Counted from the stretch's first letter, positions 1 through 8,786 are shown. The stretch: DNA of 64,000 nt from Paraburkholderia phenazinium (GCF_900141745.1 NZ_FSRM01000002.1:744001-808000); one strand, 5' to 3'. The notes: generated by a model not told the origin, from the sequence alone. A program made the numbers and translations.

Positions 1-16
1 CTTAGTGAGTTTCTCC

Positions 17-802
17 ATGGACTTAGGCATCAAGAACCGTATCGCGCTTGTCATGTCGGCCGGAGGCGGACTGGGCTCAGCCATTGCGCTGGCGCTCGCC
101 CACGAAGGCGTGACAGTCGCTGTGTCGGACCAGAACAGTCAGGCGCTGGAAGACACCGTGTCGCGCATTCGCGAAGCTGGCGGAACCGCCCACGGTTTCC
201 AGGCCGACCTGGCCGATCTGGAGAACATTTCGGCCATGGTTGCGGACGTGAGGCGCACGGTGGGTGACCCGGACATCCTGATCAACAATTCCGGCGGACC
301 GCCTCCCTCACTGGCCACAGGCGTGGCACCGCAGCAATGGCGCAAACAATTTGACTCGATGGTTGTGTCATTGATGCATCTGACGGACCTGCTGTTGCCA
401 GCGATGAAACAGAAAGGCTGGGGCCGCATTATCACCAGCACCTCGTCCGGCGTGGTCGCACCGATACCTAACCTCGGCATGTCCAATGCGTTGCGCCTGG
501 CATTGGTAGGCTGGTCGAAGACGCTCGCCAATGAGGTCGCTGCCGATGGCATCTGCGTCAACGTCGTTTTGCCAGGACGAATCGCCACGGACCGCATCCG
601 CTCGCTGGATGAGGCGCGCGCAAGTCGTGAAGGTAAGACTTACGAGGAAGTCGTAGCCGCAAGCACGGCGTCGATACCGGCAAGGCGCTACGGCAAACCC
701 GAAGAATACGCCGACGCGGTGACCTTCCTCGCCAGCGAGCGCGCCGCTTTCATTACGGGCTCTGTCGTACGCGTCGACGGCGGCATGATTCCCAGCATTT
801 AA
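17..802 (+). CDS. SDR-family oxidoreductase, atypical active site
   Basis: A 261-residue protein of the short-chain dehydrogenase/reductase fold. The dinucleotide-binding segment near the N-terminus reads SAGGGLG instead of the usual TGxxxGxG, and the NNAG motif appears as NNSGG. The usual catalytic YxxxK is absent: the equivalent stretch after the conserved serines reads MSNALR, so both Tyr and Lys are replaced. The C-terminal N-V-V-L-P-G and VDGG motifs are intact. I start at the ATG at 17; a GTG at 5 is in frame, and upstream sequence is not available. It lies 21 bases before an RraA-like gene on the same strand, so they probably form a catabolic operon. The substrate is unknown. Reductase activity by the standard mechanism is doubtful. 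Confidence 0.85.
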   Translation: MDLGIKNRIALVMSAGGGLGSAIALALAHEGVTVAVSDQNSQALEDTVSRIREAGGTAHGFQADLADLENISAMVADVRRTVGDPDILINNSGGPPPSLATGVAPQQWRKQFDSMVVSLMHLTDLLLPAMKQKGWGRIITSTSSGVVAPIPNLGMSNALRLALVGWSKTLANEVAADGICVNVVLPGRIATDRIRSLDEARASREGKTYEEVVAASTASIPARRYGKPEEYADAVTFLASERAAFITGSVVRVDGGMIPSI

Positions 803-823
803 TCAACATTCCTTAAGGTACAG

Positions 824-1522
824 ATGATGAAAACAACTCCAGCCGTGCGAAGCGCCGAAGATCGCGAGGCCATTCGCCAACGCTTCCTGTCGGTTGACAC
901 TTCCAACGTCGCAGACGTGCTTGATACTCTCGGCCTGTTCCATCAGGGTCTCTCGTCAGTCCTTAGCCCCTATCCAGCGTCCAGTGGAAAACTGGCAGGC
1001 TGGGCGTACACCATTCGCGGCCAAATGTCACCGTACGAACTCGGGGGCGACCCGGACAAGATGAAAGCTTGCGCGGGGGTGTCGACAGGCGACGTGACCG
1101 TCTGGAGCGGCGACGGTGAAGGCGTCTGCTATTTTGGCGAGCTCATCGCCATCGGCATGAAAGAGCGCGGCTGCGTCGGGTCGTTAGTTGACGGCGGGAT
1201 TCGCGACATTCGCTGGATTGCCGATCAGGATTTCCCAGTATTCGCGCGCTACCGTACTCCGGTGCAATCCATCGCGCGCTGGAAGGTCAATGGGTGGCAG
1301 GAGCCCGTCAGCGTGCGTGGCGCTACTTCGCAGTGGGTTACGGTGCACCCCGGCGACTTCGTGCTCGGCGATGAAGATGGTGTACTGGTCATTCCAAACG
1401 ACGTGGTCGACACCGTGCTGATTCAGGCAGAACACCTGACGGAGAAGGAACGTCTTATCCGCACGGAATTGCAACAGGGCCTGAGTCTCGCTGAGGCGCT
1501 GGCGAAATATGGACACGTCTGA
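824..1522 (+). CDS. RraA-family protein (HMG/CHA aldolase-like)
   Basis: A 232-residue protein of the RraA / 4-hydroxy-4-methyl-2-oxoglutarate aldolase family. The family hallmarks are visible: an N-terminal helix with SNVADVLD, a central GEL-IAIGM stretch, and a G-x-V-x-D-G-G-x-R-D loop in which Arg and Asp contribute to oxyacid and metal binding in known aldolases. Members either inhibit RNase E (RraA proper) or cleave oxo-acids such as 4-carboxy-4-hydroxy-2-oxoadipate. The catabolic context (SDR upstream, porin and transporter downstream) favours an aldolase or decarboxylase role. Length is typical. The next plus-strand gene is the porin, about 680 bases on. Confidence 0.85.
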   Translation: MMKTTPAVRSAEDREAIRQRFLSVDTSNVADVLDTLGLFHQGLSSVLSPYPASSGKLAGWAYTIRGQMSPYELGGDPDKMKACAGVSTGDVTVWSGDGEGVCYFGELIAIGMKERGCVGSLVDGGIRDIRWIADQDFPVFARYRTPVQSIARWKVNGWQEPVSVRGATSQWVTVHPGDFVLGDEDGVLVIPNDVVDTVLIQAEHLTEKERLIRTELQQGLSLAEALAKYGHV

Positions 1523-1605
1523 TCAGGCGATCTGCCCCGCTCATTGATGGGGTGCTTCATGCAAACAGCAGGTTCCTGCTGCACCGAAGATTGGTGAAGT
1601 AAGTC

Positions 1606-1929
1606 TCAGCCGGCCCTCGCCGCTCCAACCTCGAGCAGCGCCAGGGCCGGCTGCCCGACTCCCTCCAGCAGCGCACGGTCCGGCCCGGGCAAGCACCCGT
1701 ATGCCGAGACGGACGCCCAGCAGCAACCGGGCAAGATCGTCGGCGGACTGTGCAGTCGAAATCTCGCGGGCCTGCCGACCGGCGTGCGCACAACGCCGGA
1801 AAAACGCTTCTGCCGCCACGAGCACGCTGGTCCCTTCGATCCCTCTCGCTGACTCATTACAGTTCCCATTGGCACGTCCGTGAAGATTGCCCAAATGGTC
1901 TCGCAAAGTGACCTCATCTCGCAAGGCAA
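1606..1929 (-). pseudogene. Decayed TetR/AcrR regulator C-terminal half
   Basis: On the minus strand, one frame reads a plausible TetR C-terminal ligand-binding segment (…AEAFFRRCAHAGRQAREI…DDLARLLLGVRLGIRVLARAG). After a one-base shift near 1680 a second frame continues it (PDRALLEGVGQPALALLEV) to a stop at 1606. The segment ending RVLARAG followed by PDRALLE is typical of TetR_C families. No helix-turn-helix N-terminus can be read upstream. It therefore looks like a frameshifted, truncated relic. The family assignment is by eye only. The rest of 1523-2205 holds no convincing gene apart from the porin leader region. Confidence 0.5.
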
Positions 1930-2137
1930 AGTAGCAGCAAAGACAAAACGAGCCAGCGTGCCGAGGACGGGCTGCGTCGCTCGAATCGCGTCGGCGACCA
2001 GCGAACTTCGTCCCGTCTACGACGCTGGACCGATCAGCGCCTTAGGCATATACGCTTCCATAGGGGCGTAGTTTTTCTCAAGGAGCCAATCGCTTTTTTC
2101 CGTATTGTTTTCATCGACTTCAGTAGATTATCGAGTC

Positions 2138-2160
2138 GACCTCAAACAGAGTTTGAGGTC
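2138..2160. promoter_or_regulatory. Perfect 10-bp inverted repeat upstream of porin
   Basis: GACCTCAAAC and GTTTGAGGTC form a perfect palindrome with a 3-base spacer (AGA). It lies 46 bases before the porin start. The size and symmetry suit a dimeric repressor or activator operator, for example of the GntR or IclR type. A terminator is unlikely because the spacer is too short and no T-run follows. The binding protein is unknown. Confidence 0.5.
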
Positions 2161-2205
2161 CGGCGCATTGAAAATAATCGACTAGAAGATGGAAAGGAGA
2201 TTGGC

Positions 2206-3306
2206 GTGGGAATTGGCAAAGACGCAAGAAGGTTGGGCCCGGCGGGATTTCTTCTGCTCGCATGTTCGTCAGGCGCGTTCGCACAAAGCAGCGTGACACT
2301 AACGGGGCTGCTTGGCGCTGGGATCGGCTATACGAGCAACGTAGGGGGGCACTCAAATATCTATGAGGACTCTGGAATATTGCGTCCCAATACGCTCTCA
2401 TTCCAGGGCAAAGAGGATCTGGGAGGCGGGCTCAAGGCGCTCTTCTATCTAGGTACACTATTCTCGATGAATACAGGGGGAATTCTCGGTGCGCCGGGCA
2501 GCCTTTTCTCCCGTGAGTCATACGTAGGGCTATCCAACCCGTACGGAACCCTGACCTTTGGTCAACAGCGTGACTTTACATTCGATACGCTGACCGTCCA
2601 GCAGTATGCGGGCATTTTCTACGAGGGGCTCTACGGTGCGCATCAGGGGCCGTTTCCGAAATTCGGCGTGCCGTATGTGATTGGCGGATCTTACGATTTC
2701 GATCGGCTTAACGGCGAGGCGATCAATAACTCCGTCAAATTCAAGAGCGCGAACTTTAGCGGACTGACCTTCGGCGCGATGTACGGCTTTGGCGGCGTAG
2801 CCGGGCATTTCGGCAACTCCGACTCGTCGAGCTTCAGCGTCGACTACGAGTTTGGTTCAGGCGGCGTGGCGGCGGTATACACGATGGCGAAGTCGCCCAC
2901 GAACGACAACGGCAATGCGGGTATCCGGAACATCGGTGTGGGCGGAAAGTATCGGGTTGAGGCATTTCAGCTTGCTGTACTGGGAACGGTTTCCCACAAC
3001 ACCGGGAACGGGGCCCAGATCGATGCTGTCGACACCACCGCAAGTTACGACTTCTCGCCGTTCTGGAACTTCGCCACGACTTATACGTATATGGACGGCA
3101 ATGCAGTTCTCGATAGCGCGCACGCGAGCCAGGTGGATGCGACGCTGACTTACCAGCTCTCCAAGCGCACTTCGGTGTACGGGACCTATGTCTGGCAGCA
3201 CGCGTCTGGCCCAGGCGCACTCGCCCGCATCAACTCGACGCAGACGAGCCCTTCGAGCTCCGACGCGCAGACCATGGTGGGCATCAGCATCATGCACCTG
3301 TTCTGA
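2206..3306 (+). CDS. Outer-membrane porin, Burkholderia type
   Basis: A 366-residue trimeric beta-barrel porin. The N-terminus is an export signal ending GAFA, followed by the mature start QSSVTLTGLL, typical of Burkholderiales porins. Other family marks are an N-x-L-S-F-Q-G-K-E-D-L-G-G-G-L-K-A segment, a YVGLSNPYGTLTFGQQ segment and the terminal aromatic residue (MHLF). The start is a GTG preceded by a GGAGA ribosome site. It probably admits the substrate handled by the neighbouring esterase, MFS and SDR genes. It faces the MFS gene convergently across a hairpin. Confidence 0.93.
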   Translation: MGIGKDARRLGPAGFLLLACSSGAFAQSSVTLTGLLGAGIGYTSNVGGHSNIYEDSGILRPNTLSFQGKEDLGGGLKALFYLGTLFSMNTGGILGAPGSLFSRESYVGLSNPYGTLTFGQQRDFTFDTLTVQQYAGIFYEGLYGAHQGPFPKFGVPYVIGGSYDFDRLNGEAINNSVKFKSANFSGLTFGAMYGFGGVAGHFGNSDSSSFSVDYEFGSGGVAAVYTMAKSPTNDNGNAGIRNIGVGGKYRVEAFQLAVLGTVSHNTGNGAQIDAVDTTASYDFSPFWNFATTYTYMDGNAVLDSAHASQVDATLTYQLSKRTSVYGTYVWQHASGPGALARINSTQTSPSSSDAQTMVGISIMHLF

Positions 3307-3327
3307 TCGTCGCGCGGAGACATTTGA

Positions 3328-3354
3328 CCACAGGGGACGCAAGGTCCCCTGTGG
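3328..3354. terminator. Hairpin between convergent porin and MFS genes
   Basis: An 11-base perfect stem (CCACAGGGGAC / GTCCCCTGTGG) with a 5-6 base loop lies just after the porin stop. It precedes the end of the convergent transporter gene. There is no long T-run, so it may act as a bidirectional transcript-end hairpin rather than a classic intrinsic terminator. Confidence 0.6.
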
Positions 3355-3369
3355 AGTCCGCTCTCGCAC

Positions 3370-4686
3370 TTAGAGTCTCTCAATTTCAGGCGCGTTGCCC
3401 TTCGCTGCGAGTCTCTGCGAAACCAGCAACACGATCGCGACGAAAGCCAAGGGGATGCAGCTCAACAAAACAATGTGCTGCGAGCTGATGCCGAGCGAGA
3501 TCAGCAAGCCGCCGGCAGACGGCCCGAGGATTGCGCCCATTCGTCCGATCGCCGCGGCATTGCCGACACCCGTTGTCCTGAGGGCCGCTGGATATAGTGT
3601 GGTTGCGAGCGCAGATTGCCCGACACAAGCGCTCGTTGTCCCAACGCCTAGACCAAAGATCAACAGCAGCGCGGCCCACCGCTCGAGTCCTTCAATCTGG
3701 AATCCTACGATGCACAGCATCGCAATCGATATCGTCACGATTAGTGACCGTTGCACACCCAGGCGGGTTGCCATTGTAAACAGCAACAGGTTCCCCACGA
3801 TTCCTCCGAGTCCGCACGCAGCCACGCCCAACGACGCGTCTGAGGCCGAGAACCCGAAAGACAGCAGCAACATGGGCGTCCAGAAGACAAACAGATAGTT
3901 CACAAGAAAGCCAAAGAACGCCACTAGCCAGACCGTAACACTCTCCGACAGATGGCGCGGCCCAAACAAAGTCTTTACCTCGCCGAACCACGATGAAGTG
4001 TCGGCCGTGTCATGCGTGTCATGCGTGTCATGCGTGTCATGCGTGTCATGCGTGGCATGCGTGGCATCAGGCACTCCCGTCTTTTGCAGATTTCGTGGGA
4101 GCACCAGCCAGACGAGCGGAAGTAGCAAAATGGGAAGGAATCCTCCGATAAAAAACACCGATTCCCAGCCAAATCCGGCGATCAGCTTTGGGGAGCCCAG
4201 ACCACCGAGAGCGGCCCCGACGGACAAGCCAGTTGTCGCGGCAATCGTGGCTGATGCGCGCGCATGATCGGGTGCACTGTCTGCTGCAATCGAAATGGCG
4301 GCCGGAACGACCATGCCGAGGCAGACCGTCGTGAAAAACCGGATCACGGAAACAACCGCGATCCCTGACGAAAAAACCGTGAGCAGAGAGAATCCTCCGA
4401 ACACCAGCATGGCCAGCGCAATCAACGTGCGCCGCGGCACCGCCCGTACTAATGCGCCGCTGGCGAGATACCCCAGCACGGCGCCTGCGCTCGTTGCCAC
4501 GAAAGCGGGCGTCATCGCGGCATGACCTAGATGCCACAGTCTCGTCAATGAAGGTGCCACGTAAGCGATGGCTGCAGTATCGAAACCGTCGACCGCGATG
4601 ACACAGAAGCACACAACGCAGATAAGCCACGCGTTGAGTGAGGTTTGAGCGCCGACAGGCTTATCGAGTTCGCCGATTTTGTTCAT
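3370..4686 (-). CDS. MFS transporter, aromatic-acid:H+ symporter type
   Basis: A 438-residue inner-membrane carrier with about twelve hydrophobic segments. The first helix carries the D-G-F-D-T motif typical of the AAHS group (PcaK/BenK/MhpT type), which imports aromatic or related organic acids with protons. The central cytoplasmic loop contains a run of His-Asp-Thr triplets encoded by a 9-base tandem repeat. Its ATG overlaps the stop of the upstream esterase gene by four bases (ATGA), indicating translational coupling. This suggests uptake of an acid related to the ester that is hydrolysed. The exact substrate cannot be read from sequence. Confidence 0.9.
   Translation of the reverse strand: MNKIGELDKPVGAQTSLNAWLICVVCFCVIAVDGFDTAAIAYVAPSLTRLWHLGHAAMTPAFVATSAGAVLGYLASGALVRAVPRRTLIALAMLVFGGFSLLTVFSSGIAVVSVIRFFTTVCLGMVVPAAISIAADSAPDHARASATIAATTGLSVGAALGGLGSPKLIAGFGWESVFFIGGFLPILLLPLVWLVLPRNLQKTGVPDATHATHDTHDTHDTHDTHDTADTSSWFGEVKTLFGPRHLSESVTVWLVAFFGFLVNYLFVFWTPMLLLSFGFSASDASLGVAACGLGGIVGNLLLFTMATRLGVQRSLIVTISIAMLCIVGFQIEGLERWAALLLIFGLGVGTTSACVGQSALATTLYPAALRTTGVGNAAAIGRMGAILGPSAGGLLISLGISSQHIVLLSCIPLAFVAIVLLVSQRLAAKGNAPEIERL
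4007..4069. repeat. 9-bp tandem repeat in MFS coding sequence, 7 units
   Basis: Five perfect copies of GTGTCATGC plus two variants (GTGGCATGC, GTGGCATCA) lie head to tail. On the coding strand they give His-Asp-Thr or His-Ala-Thr units in the cytoplasmic loop between the two halves of the transporter. A unit of nine keeps the reading frame, so copy number can change without breaking the gene. Confidence 0.9.
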
Positions 4687-6152
4687 ATTGGGTCGACGCT
4701 AGCAACACCATCGGACACGGTCTCGATCACCTCTCCGAAACGCATGATCCCCTGCCCCTTCGAGCGCCGATAGGCGCGCCAAAGCGGCAAGTGACCGCCA
4801 TTCGGATCGCCCGACTCGGCAAAGTTCAGCACGTACTCCTGGATGCAGGTCGACAGCGAGTGGGCCCCCGTCCGGTCGATGCCGTCCAGCATAGGTGCAT
4901 CAAACCAGTCTTCGAAGTTACCGAATACGAATGGAAGTTCGAAGCAATGACCTGCCCCTACGTCTGCCTGAGGCGATGGAAAGTCGAACTGATAGGCGAA
5001 GACGTCGCTGCCCGAAGCTTCTATCTCCGCAGCGAACCGGAGTGCCGGGAGCCTGAACAGCTTCTCCGAACCAAGATCAACGAGACTCGTGTACGGTCGG
5101 CCGTTGAGCCGGCGCATGAGTGCTCGCCTGTAGAGCGACTCGCCTTGCTCTCCGAATTCTTCACCATATTTCTTCAAGGCCTGCTCTTCTGTCGCGCCGA
5201 CTATTGCAGGATTGCTCGCGAAGAAGCTGCCCATTTCTTCCCGGTTCCAGCCAATCATCAGCGGTTTGCCCGCAAAATTCTCGAGCGCTTGTGCACCCGG
5301 ATTCGCCGGTACCGCGTTATCGCAAACGCTCCGAAACAGCACGGGTACCTCGGCAAACCCGTTTTGCGCACGCAACATCGAGGTCTGCAATTCCAGAATG
5401 CGTTCTACGGGCATCGTTCGCAGCGCTTCGGCAGACGGGTCGATTCCCGCCATCTCACAGAACTGTTCGCCCATCTTCTGCGCGGCTTCAGGCGTCGTCG
5501 GCGGTAGCCCCGGATAACTGAACATGATGCCGCCTTTGATCAGCGCGCTCGTTGGCTTCATCGCAGCGAGCAGTTGCGTGAACCAGGCGCCCGCGGACTG
5601 TCCAGCCGATACGATCGACTCCGGATCGCCACCCAGGCTGCCGATATTCGCGCTGACCCACTGCAGGGCCATCTGGAGATCGCTAACGGCGAGGTTGCCG
5701 TCAGAAATCCCCTCCATGAAGAGATTGCCAAGCAGTCCAAGCCGATAGTTCATGGTCACCACCACGGCGCGTCCGGTTCTGGCGAGCCGGTCGCCGAAGT
5801 AGCACGGCAGCGAGCCTCCGCCCGTCAGGAAGCCGCCCCCGTGAATCCAGAAGATGACCGGCAGCTTGCCGGAAAGTGAGGGTGTAAAAACGTTGAGCCG
5901 AAAGGCGTCCTCCGACATGTCCGCGCCACTGGCTGTTGGACCCATCACGAAGTCGAGGCGGCTCGGCAGTTGCGGAAAGACCGGTCCAGGCCGTGTGCAG
6001 TCGCGCTCGCCGGACCATGCGGATGGCGCCAGCGCAGGGAGAAAGCGGGCCGCCTCGGCAGCATAGGGAATATCGAAAAAGGTATGAACGCCGTCGTCCA
6101 GCACGCCCTTAAGAACACCTTGTGCGCAATGTGCAATGGTTGTCTTCATCAT
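4683..6152 (-). CDS. Type-B carboxylesterase
   Basis: A 489-residue alpha/beta hydrolase of the carboxylesterase type-B (p-nitrobenzyl esterase) family. Visible catalytic features are the oxyanion motif HGGGF (about residue 104), the nucleophile elbow GQSAG (Ser about 186) and a late GHCFELP histidine (about 402). GQSAG replaces the commoner GESAG. No export signal is seen, so it probably acts in the cytoplasm. I choose the ATG at 6152 (MMKTT); longer forms lack family similarity. The stop overlaps the MFS start (ATGA). It is divergent from a LysR gene, its likely regulator. The context suggests hydrolysis of an aromatic or organic ester for growth. Confidence 0.88.
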   Translation of the reverse strand: MMKTTIAHCAQGVLKGVLDDGVHTFFDIPYAAEAARFLPALAPSAWSGERDCTRPGPVFPQLPSRLDFVMGPTASGADMSEDAFRLNVFTPSLSGKLPVIFWIHGGGFLTGGGSLPCYFGDRLARTGRAVVVTMNYRLGLLGNLFMEGISDGNLAVSDLQMALQWVSANIGSLGGDPESIVSAGQSAGAWFTQLLAAMKPTSALIKGGIMFSYPGLPPTTPEAAQKMGEQFCEMAGIDPSAEALRTMPVERILELQTSMLRAQNGFAEVPVLFRSVCDNAVPANPGAQALENFAGKPLMIGWNREEMGSFFASNPAIVGATEEQALKKYGEEFGEQGESLYRRALMRRLNGRPYTSLVDLGSEKLFRLPALRFAAEIEASGSDVFAYQFDFPSPQADVGAGHCFELPFVFGNFEDWFDAPMLDGIDRTGAHSLSTCIQEYVLNFAESGDPNGGHLPLWRAYRRSKGQGIMRFGEVIETVSDGVASVDPI

Positions 6153-6315
6153 CAATCTGTCTCGCTTGTCTTCATGTGACTGCAAGGCGCGTTGCGAACG
6201 GGTTTGCAGCCGGGGTATGCTGTCGTGCATCGACTGCGATGTTGACGCGGCTGCTGCGAAAACAAAACGGAAAATTTCGCTATTGCCCTTGAAGAAAATT
6301 CATGAGCCACCCACT

Positions 6316-7236
6316 ATGACTTCCTTGCAACAGCGTCTGAAGCTGCGTCATATTTCGGTGGTGCTCGAAATAGCGCGATGCGGGAGTCTGCAGAAGGCAG
6401 CAGAGGCGCTCATCGTGAGTCACTCGGCGATATCGAAGGCGTTAGCAGAGATTGAGACTATCGCGGGCGCGCAGTTGTTCGAGCGCACGTCGTCCGGCAT
6501 GCGTCCGACGATTCTTGGAGAAGCCCTTGTACGCCACGGCTACCTGATCGCCAGCGACGTCCAGCGTGCTGAAGCGGAACTCGACGCGCTACGCGGCGGC
6601 GACATGGGAACATTGTCGATTGGCGTGTTCTTCCCGCTCAACTGGTGGGAAGTCCTCGCCGATTGCGTCTCGGAATTCCGCACCAGATCGCCCAGGATAC
6701 GCCTGAATGTTCGCGAGGATTCGATGGAATCCCTTCTCGAGCGTCTGGATCAGGACCTGGTGGATATTGTCATCGGACGTCTAGCGAGCGGCTACGGCGG
6801 CAACCAGCACTTGCAAGTGCCGCTTCGCGACGACCATCCGCTATTTGTCGCCCGTCAGGGACACCCGCTCACACAGAAGCCGGTGGCGCTCGAAGATCTG
6901 TTGGGTTTCCCCTGGGTCTTACCCGAGCAACCCAATGTCATCAGGCAGCAACTGGAGTTCGCCGTGCGCGACATGGGTCTGCGCTTCGGAACGGATATCG
7001 TCTCCTCACAATCTTCGCCGTTGACGTTTCGGCTGGCAAGCAAGAGCGACGCGCTCGTGCTCGCATCGCAATGCATCGCAGAAGAGTTGCACGCCCTGTA
7101 TCGACTGCAACCCGTACTGTGTGAGTTACCGCTTCATCTCGGCCCGCTCGTCGCCGTCACCCGCAGCGACAAGACGCTCAGCAAGGCCGCGTCTACGTTC
7201 CTCGAGCAACTGAAAAGCATGATTGATGCACGCTGA
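6316..7236 (+). CDS. LysR-family transcriptional regulator
   Basis: A 306-residue LTTR. The N-terminal winged helix-turn-helix spans about residues 5-65 (RHISVVLEIARCGSLQKAAE, then SHSAISKALAEIE and LFERT), followed by the two-lobed effector domain. The start at ATG 6316 gives the normal LTTR length; a longer frame upstream has no family sequence. It is divergent from the esterase-MFS operon, the usual LTTR layout. A short GCGAAA/TTTCGC inverted pair at 6256-6280 in the shared intergenic region could be part of its operator. The sequence style resembles the PcaQ/GbpR group, which suits an aromatic-acid inducer. It converges on andAa with a 10-base gap. Confidence 0.9.
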   Translation: MTSLQQRLKLRHISVVLEIARCGSLQKAAEALIVSHSAISKALAEIETIAGAQLFERTSSGMRPTILGEALVRHGYLIASDVQRAEAELDALRGGDMGTLSIGVFFPLNWWEVLADCVSEFRTRSPRIRLNVREDSMESLLERLDQDLVDIVIGRLASGYGGNQHLQVPLRDDHPLFVARQGHPLTQKPVALEDLLGFPWVLPEQPNVIRQQLEFAVRDMGLRFGTDIVSSQSSPLTFRLASKSDALVLASQCIAEELHALYRLQPVLCELPLHLGPLVAVTRSDKTLSKAASTFLEQLKSMIDAR

Positions 7237-7246
7237 ACGCCCGCCC

Positions 7247-8464
7247 TCACAGGAGCGAGCGCAGTGAGACAGATGCGTCGGCGAGCCGCGCTTCGTCGAT
7301 TGCCGCTTTGCTCGCGATCAGCCGCCTGCATACGCCGATATCACGCCCCGAATTGACGGAAATTGCCGCCCGCATACGCCCGCTTTCGTCCAGAGCCATG
7401 ACGCAAAGCGAGCCCGCAGCGGGATCACCGCGCGACACGAGACGATGTTGCGCCTCGATGACGCCCAGCGTCTGGACATTGCAGTCGAACTGATCCGACC
7501 ATAGCCAAGGCAATTCCGCGTATATCGCATCACCCCCCAGCATGTTTTCCGCAGCAACGACGGGCTGGTTCTCGGCCACCTGCCACGATTCGATCCGGAT
7601 GCTGCAGCCAAGCAATGGACTGGCATGCATCGTGACTTCGCCTGCGGCAAAAATCTTCGGGTCGCCGGTACGGCACTGTTCATCGACCACGATTCCATTG
7701 CGCACTTCAAGTCCACAGGCCTCGGCGAGCTCGACGTTAGGCACGACGCCAATACCAATGACGACGACATCCGCCGCCACTGCCCCGGCATCGGTCCCGA
7801 TCGTCGCATGCCCGTTCCCATAGCTAATCGCCTGCGGCATCGTGCCGAGACGCAGTTCGACGCCATTGCGCTGATGCAGCGCGGCGATCTGTTGCGCCAC
7901 ACTAGCTGGCAACGCACGCTGCAGCAGCGCAGGCGCAGGCTCGATCACGGTAGCCTTACAGCCGGCCTGAGTCGCGGCGGCAGCGACTTCGAGCCCGATG
8001 AAACCACCACCCAGAATCGCAACACGCCTGTCCGGTGCGAGGACGGCGCGCAATGCCCGCGTATCGGCAAGCGTGCGCACATAGTGCAGTGGCACGCGCG
8101 GGTCCACGGCGCCGCTGAAGCGGCGCACGCGCGAACCAGTAGCTAGCAGCAACCTGTCATAGCCGATTTCGCTATCGTCGTGCAACCGCACGCACGAACG
8201 CCTACGATCGACTTCGGTCACCGTCGCGGACAAACGCAGATCGATACGCTGCGCCGCATACCATTCATGCTGCCGGATAAAAGCCTTCCGTTCGCCGTCC
8301 TCGGACATCAGCGCGTCTTTAGACAACACGGGACGGTCGTACGGCGCATGCGGCTCTTCACCGATCATCACGATCTGCACGTCCGCATCCAGTGCGCGCA
8401 GCGTCTCCGCCGCGCGCCGCGCCGCATGGCCGGCGCCCACAATCACATGTCGTTCATTGGACAT
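7247..8464 (-). CDS. andAa: Anthranilate dioxygenase ferredoxin reductase
   Basis: A 405-residue FAD/NAD(P)H-dependent reductase that passes electrons from NADH to the Rieske ferredoxin of the dioxygenase. Two dinucleotide-binding motifs are visible: VGAGHAA near the N-terminus for FAD and LGGGFIG mid-protein for NADH. A late F-A-A-G-E-V segment contacts the flavin. I start at ATG 8464 (MSNERH), which overlaps the end of the ferredoxin gene by 11 bases; this implies coupling. It is the last gene of the alpha-beta-ferredoxin-reductase operon, the order known for andAcAdAbAa. The symbol rests on that order and overall similarity recalled for the DBO1 system. Confidence 0.88.
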   Translation of the reverse strand: MSNERHVIVGAGHAARRAAETLRALDADVQIVMIGEEPHAPYDRPVLSKDALMSEDGERKAFIRQHEWYAAQRIDLRLSATVTEVDRRRSCVRLHDDSEIGYDRLLLATGSRVRRFSGAVDPRVPLHYVRTLADTRALRAVLAPDRRVAILGGGFIGLEVAAAATQAGCKATVIEPAPALLQRALPASVAQQIAALHQRNGVELRLGTMPQAISYGNGHATIGTDAGAVAADVVVIGIGVVPNVELAEACGLEVRNGIVVDEQCRTGDPKIFAAGEVTMHASPLLGCSIRIESWQVAENQPVVAAENMLGGDAIYAELPWLWSDQFDCNVQTLGVIEAQHRLVSRGDPAAGSLCVMALDESGRMRAAISVNSGRDIGVCRRLIASKAAIDEARLADASVSLRSLL

Positions 8465-8777
8465 TGACTTCCACCCGCGCATCGACGATCCGGATCGGAA
8501 ACGCACGCACTGCTTCCGTAATGGGAGCACAACGCGGCGCACCCGTACGGATATCGATTAGGCCCTGATGCAGCGGACATTCGACGCATCCGTCTTCCAC
8601 GAAGCCTTCGGACAAACGCGCATGGCCGTGCGTGCATAGATCGTTCAATGCAAACACTTCGTCGCCGACGCGAAACACGGCGATCCGACGCTCGCCTGCG
8701 ATCACAGCCGCGGGTTCCCCTTCAGTAAAGTCATCGAGTGTGCCGATGCTCTGCCAGTTATCAATGGTCTGTTCCAT
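8454..8777 (-). CDS. andAb: Rieske ferredoxin of anthranilate dioxygenase
   Basis: A 107-residue Rieske-type [2Fe-2S] ferredoxin. The cluster ligands are plain: Cys48-x-His50 (LCTHG) and Cys67-x-x-His70 (CPLHQG). It shuttles electrons from the reductase to the terminal oxygenase in the cytoplasm. The length matches the free ferredoxins of three-component dioxygenases. It starts 9 bases after the beta-subunit gene and overlaps the reductase gene, consistent with one transcript. Confidence 0.93.
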   Translation of the reverse strand: MEQTIDNWQSIGTLDDFTEGEPAAVIAGERRIAVFRVGDEVFALNDLCTHGHARLSEGFVEDGCVECPLHQGLIDIRTGAPRCAPITEAVRAFPIRIVDARVEVNVQ

Positions 8778-8786
8778 GCCCCCTCC

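Noticed and set aside
3328..3354. The hairpin considered as a riboswitch or small RNA
   Set aside because: It is a simple stem between two convergent gene ends, which is sufficient to explain it as a transcript-end structure.
4007..4069. Regular 9-bp repeats considered as a CRISPR array or regulatory iterons
   Set aside because: Units are directly adjacent with no spacers, remain in frame within the transporter gene, and encode a simple His-Asp-Thr run.
4638..5507. A 289-codon plus-strand frame
   Set aside because: It is an antisense shadow of the carboxylesterase gene, with no recognisable protein features.
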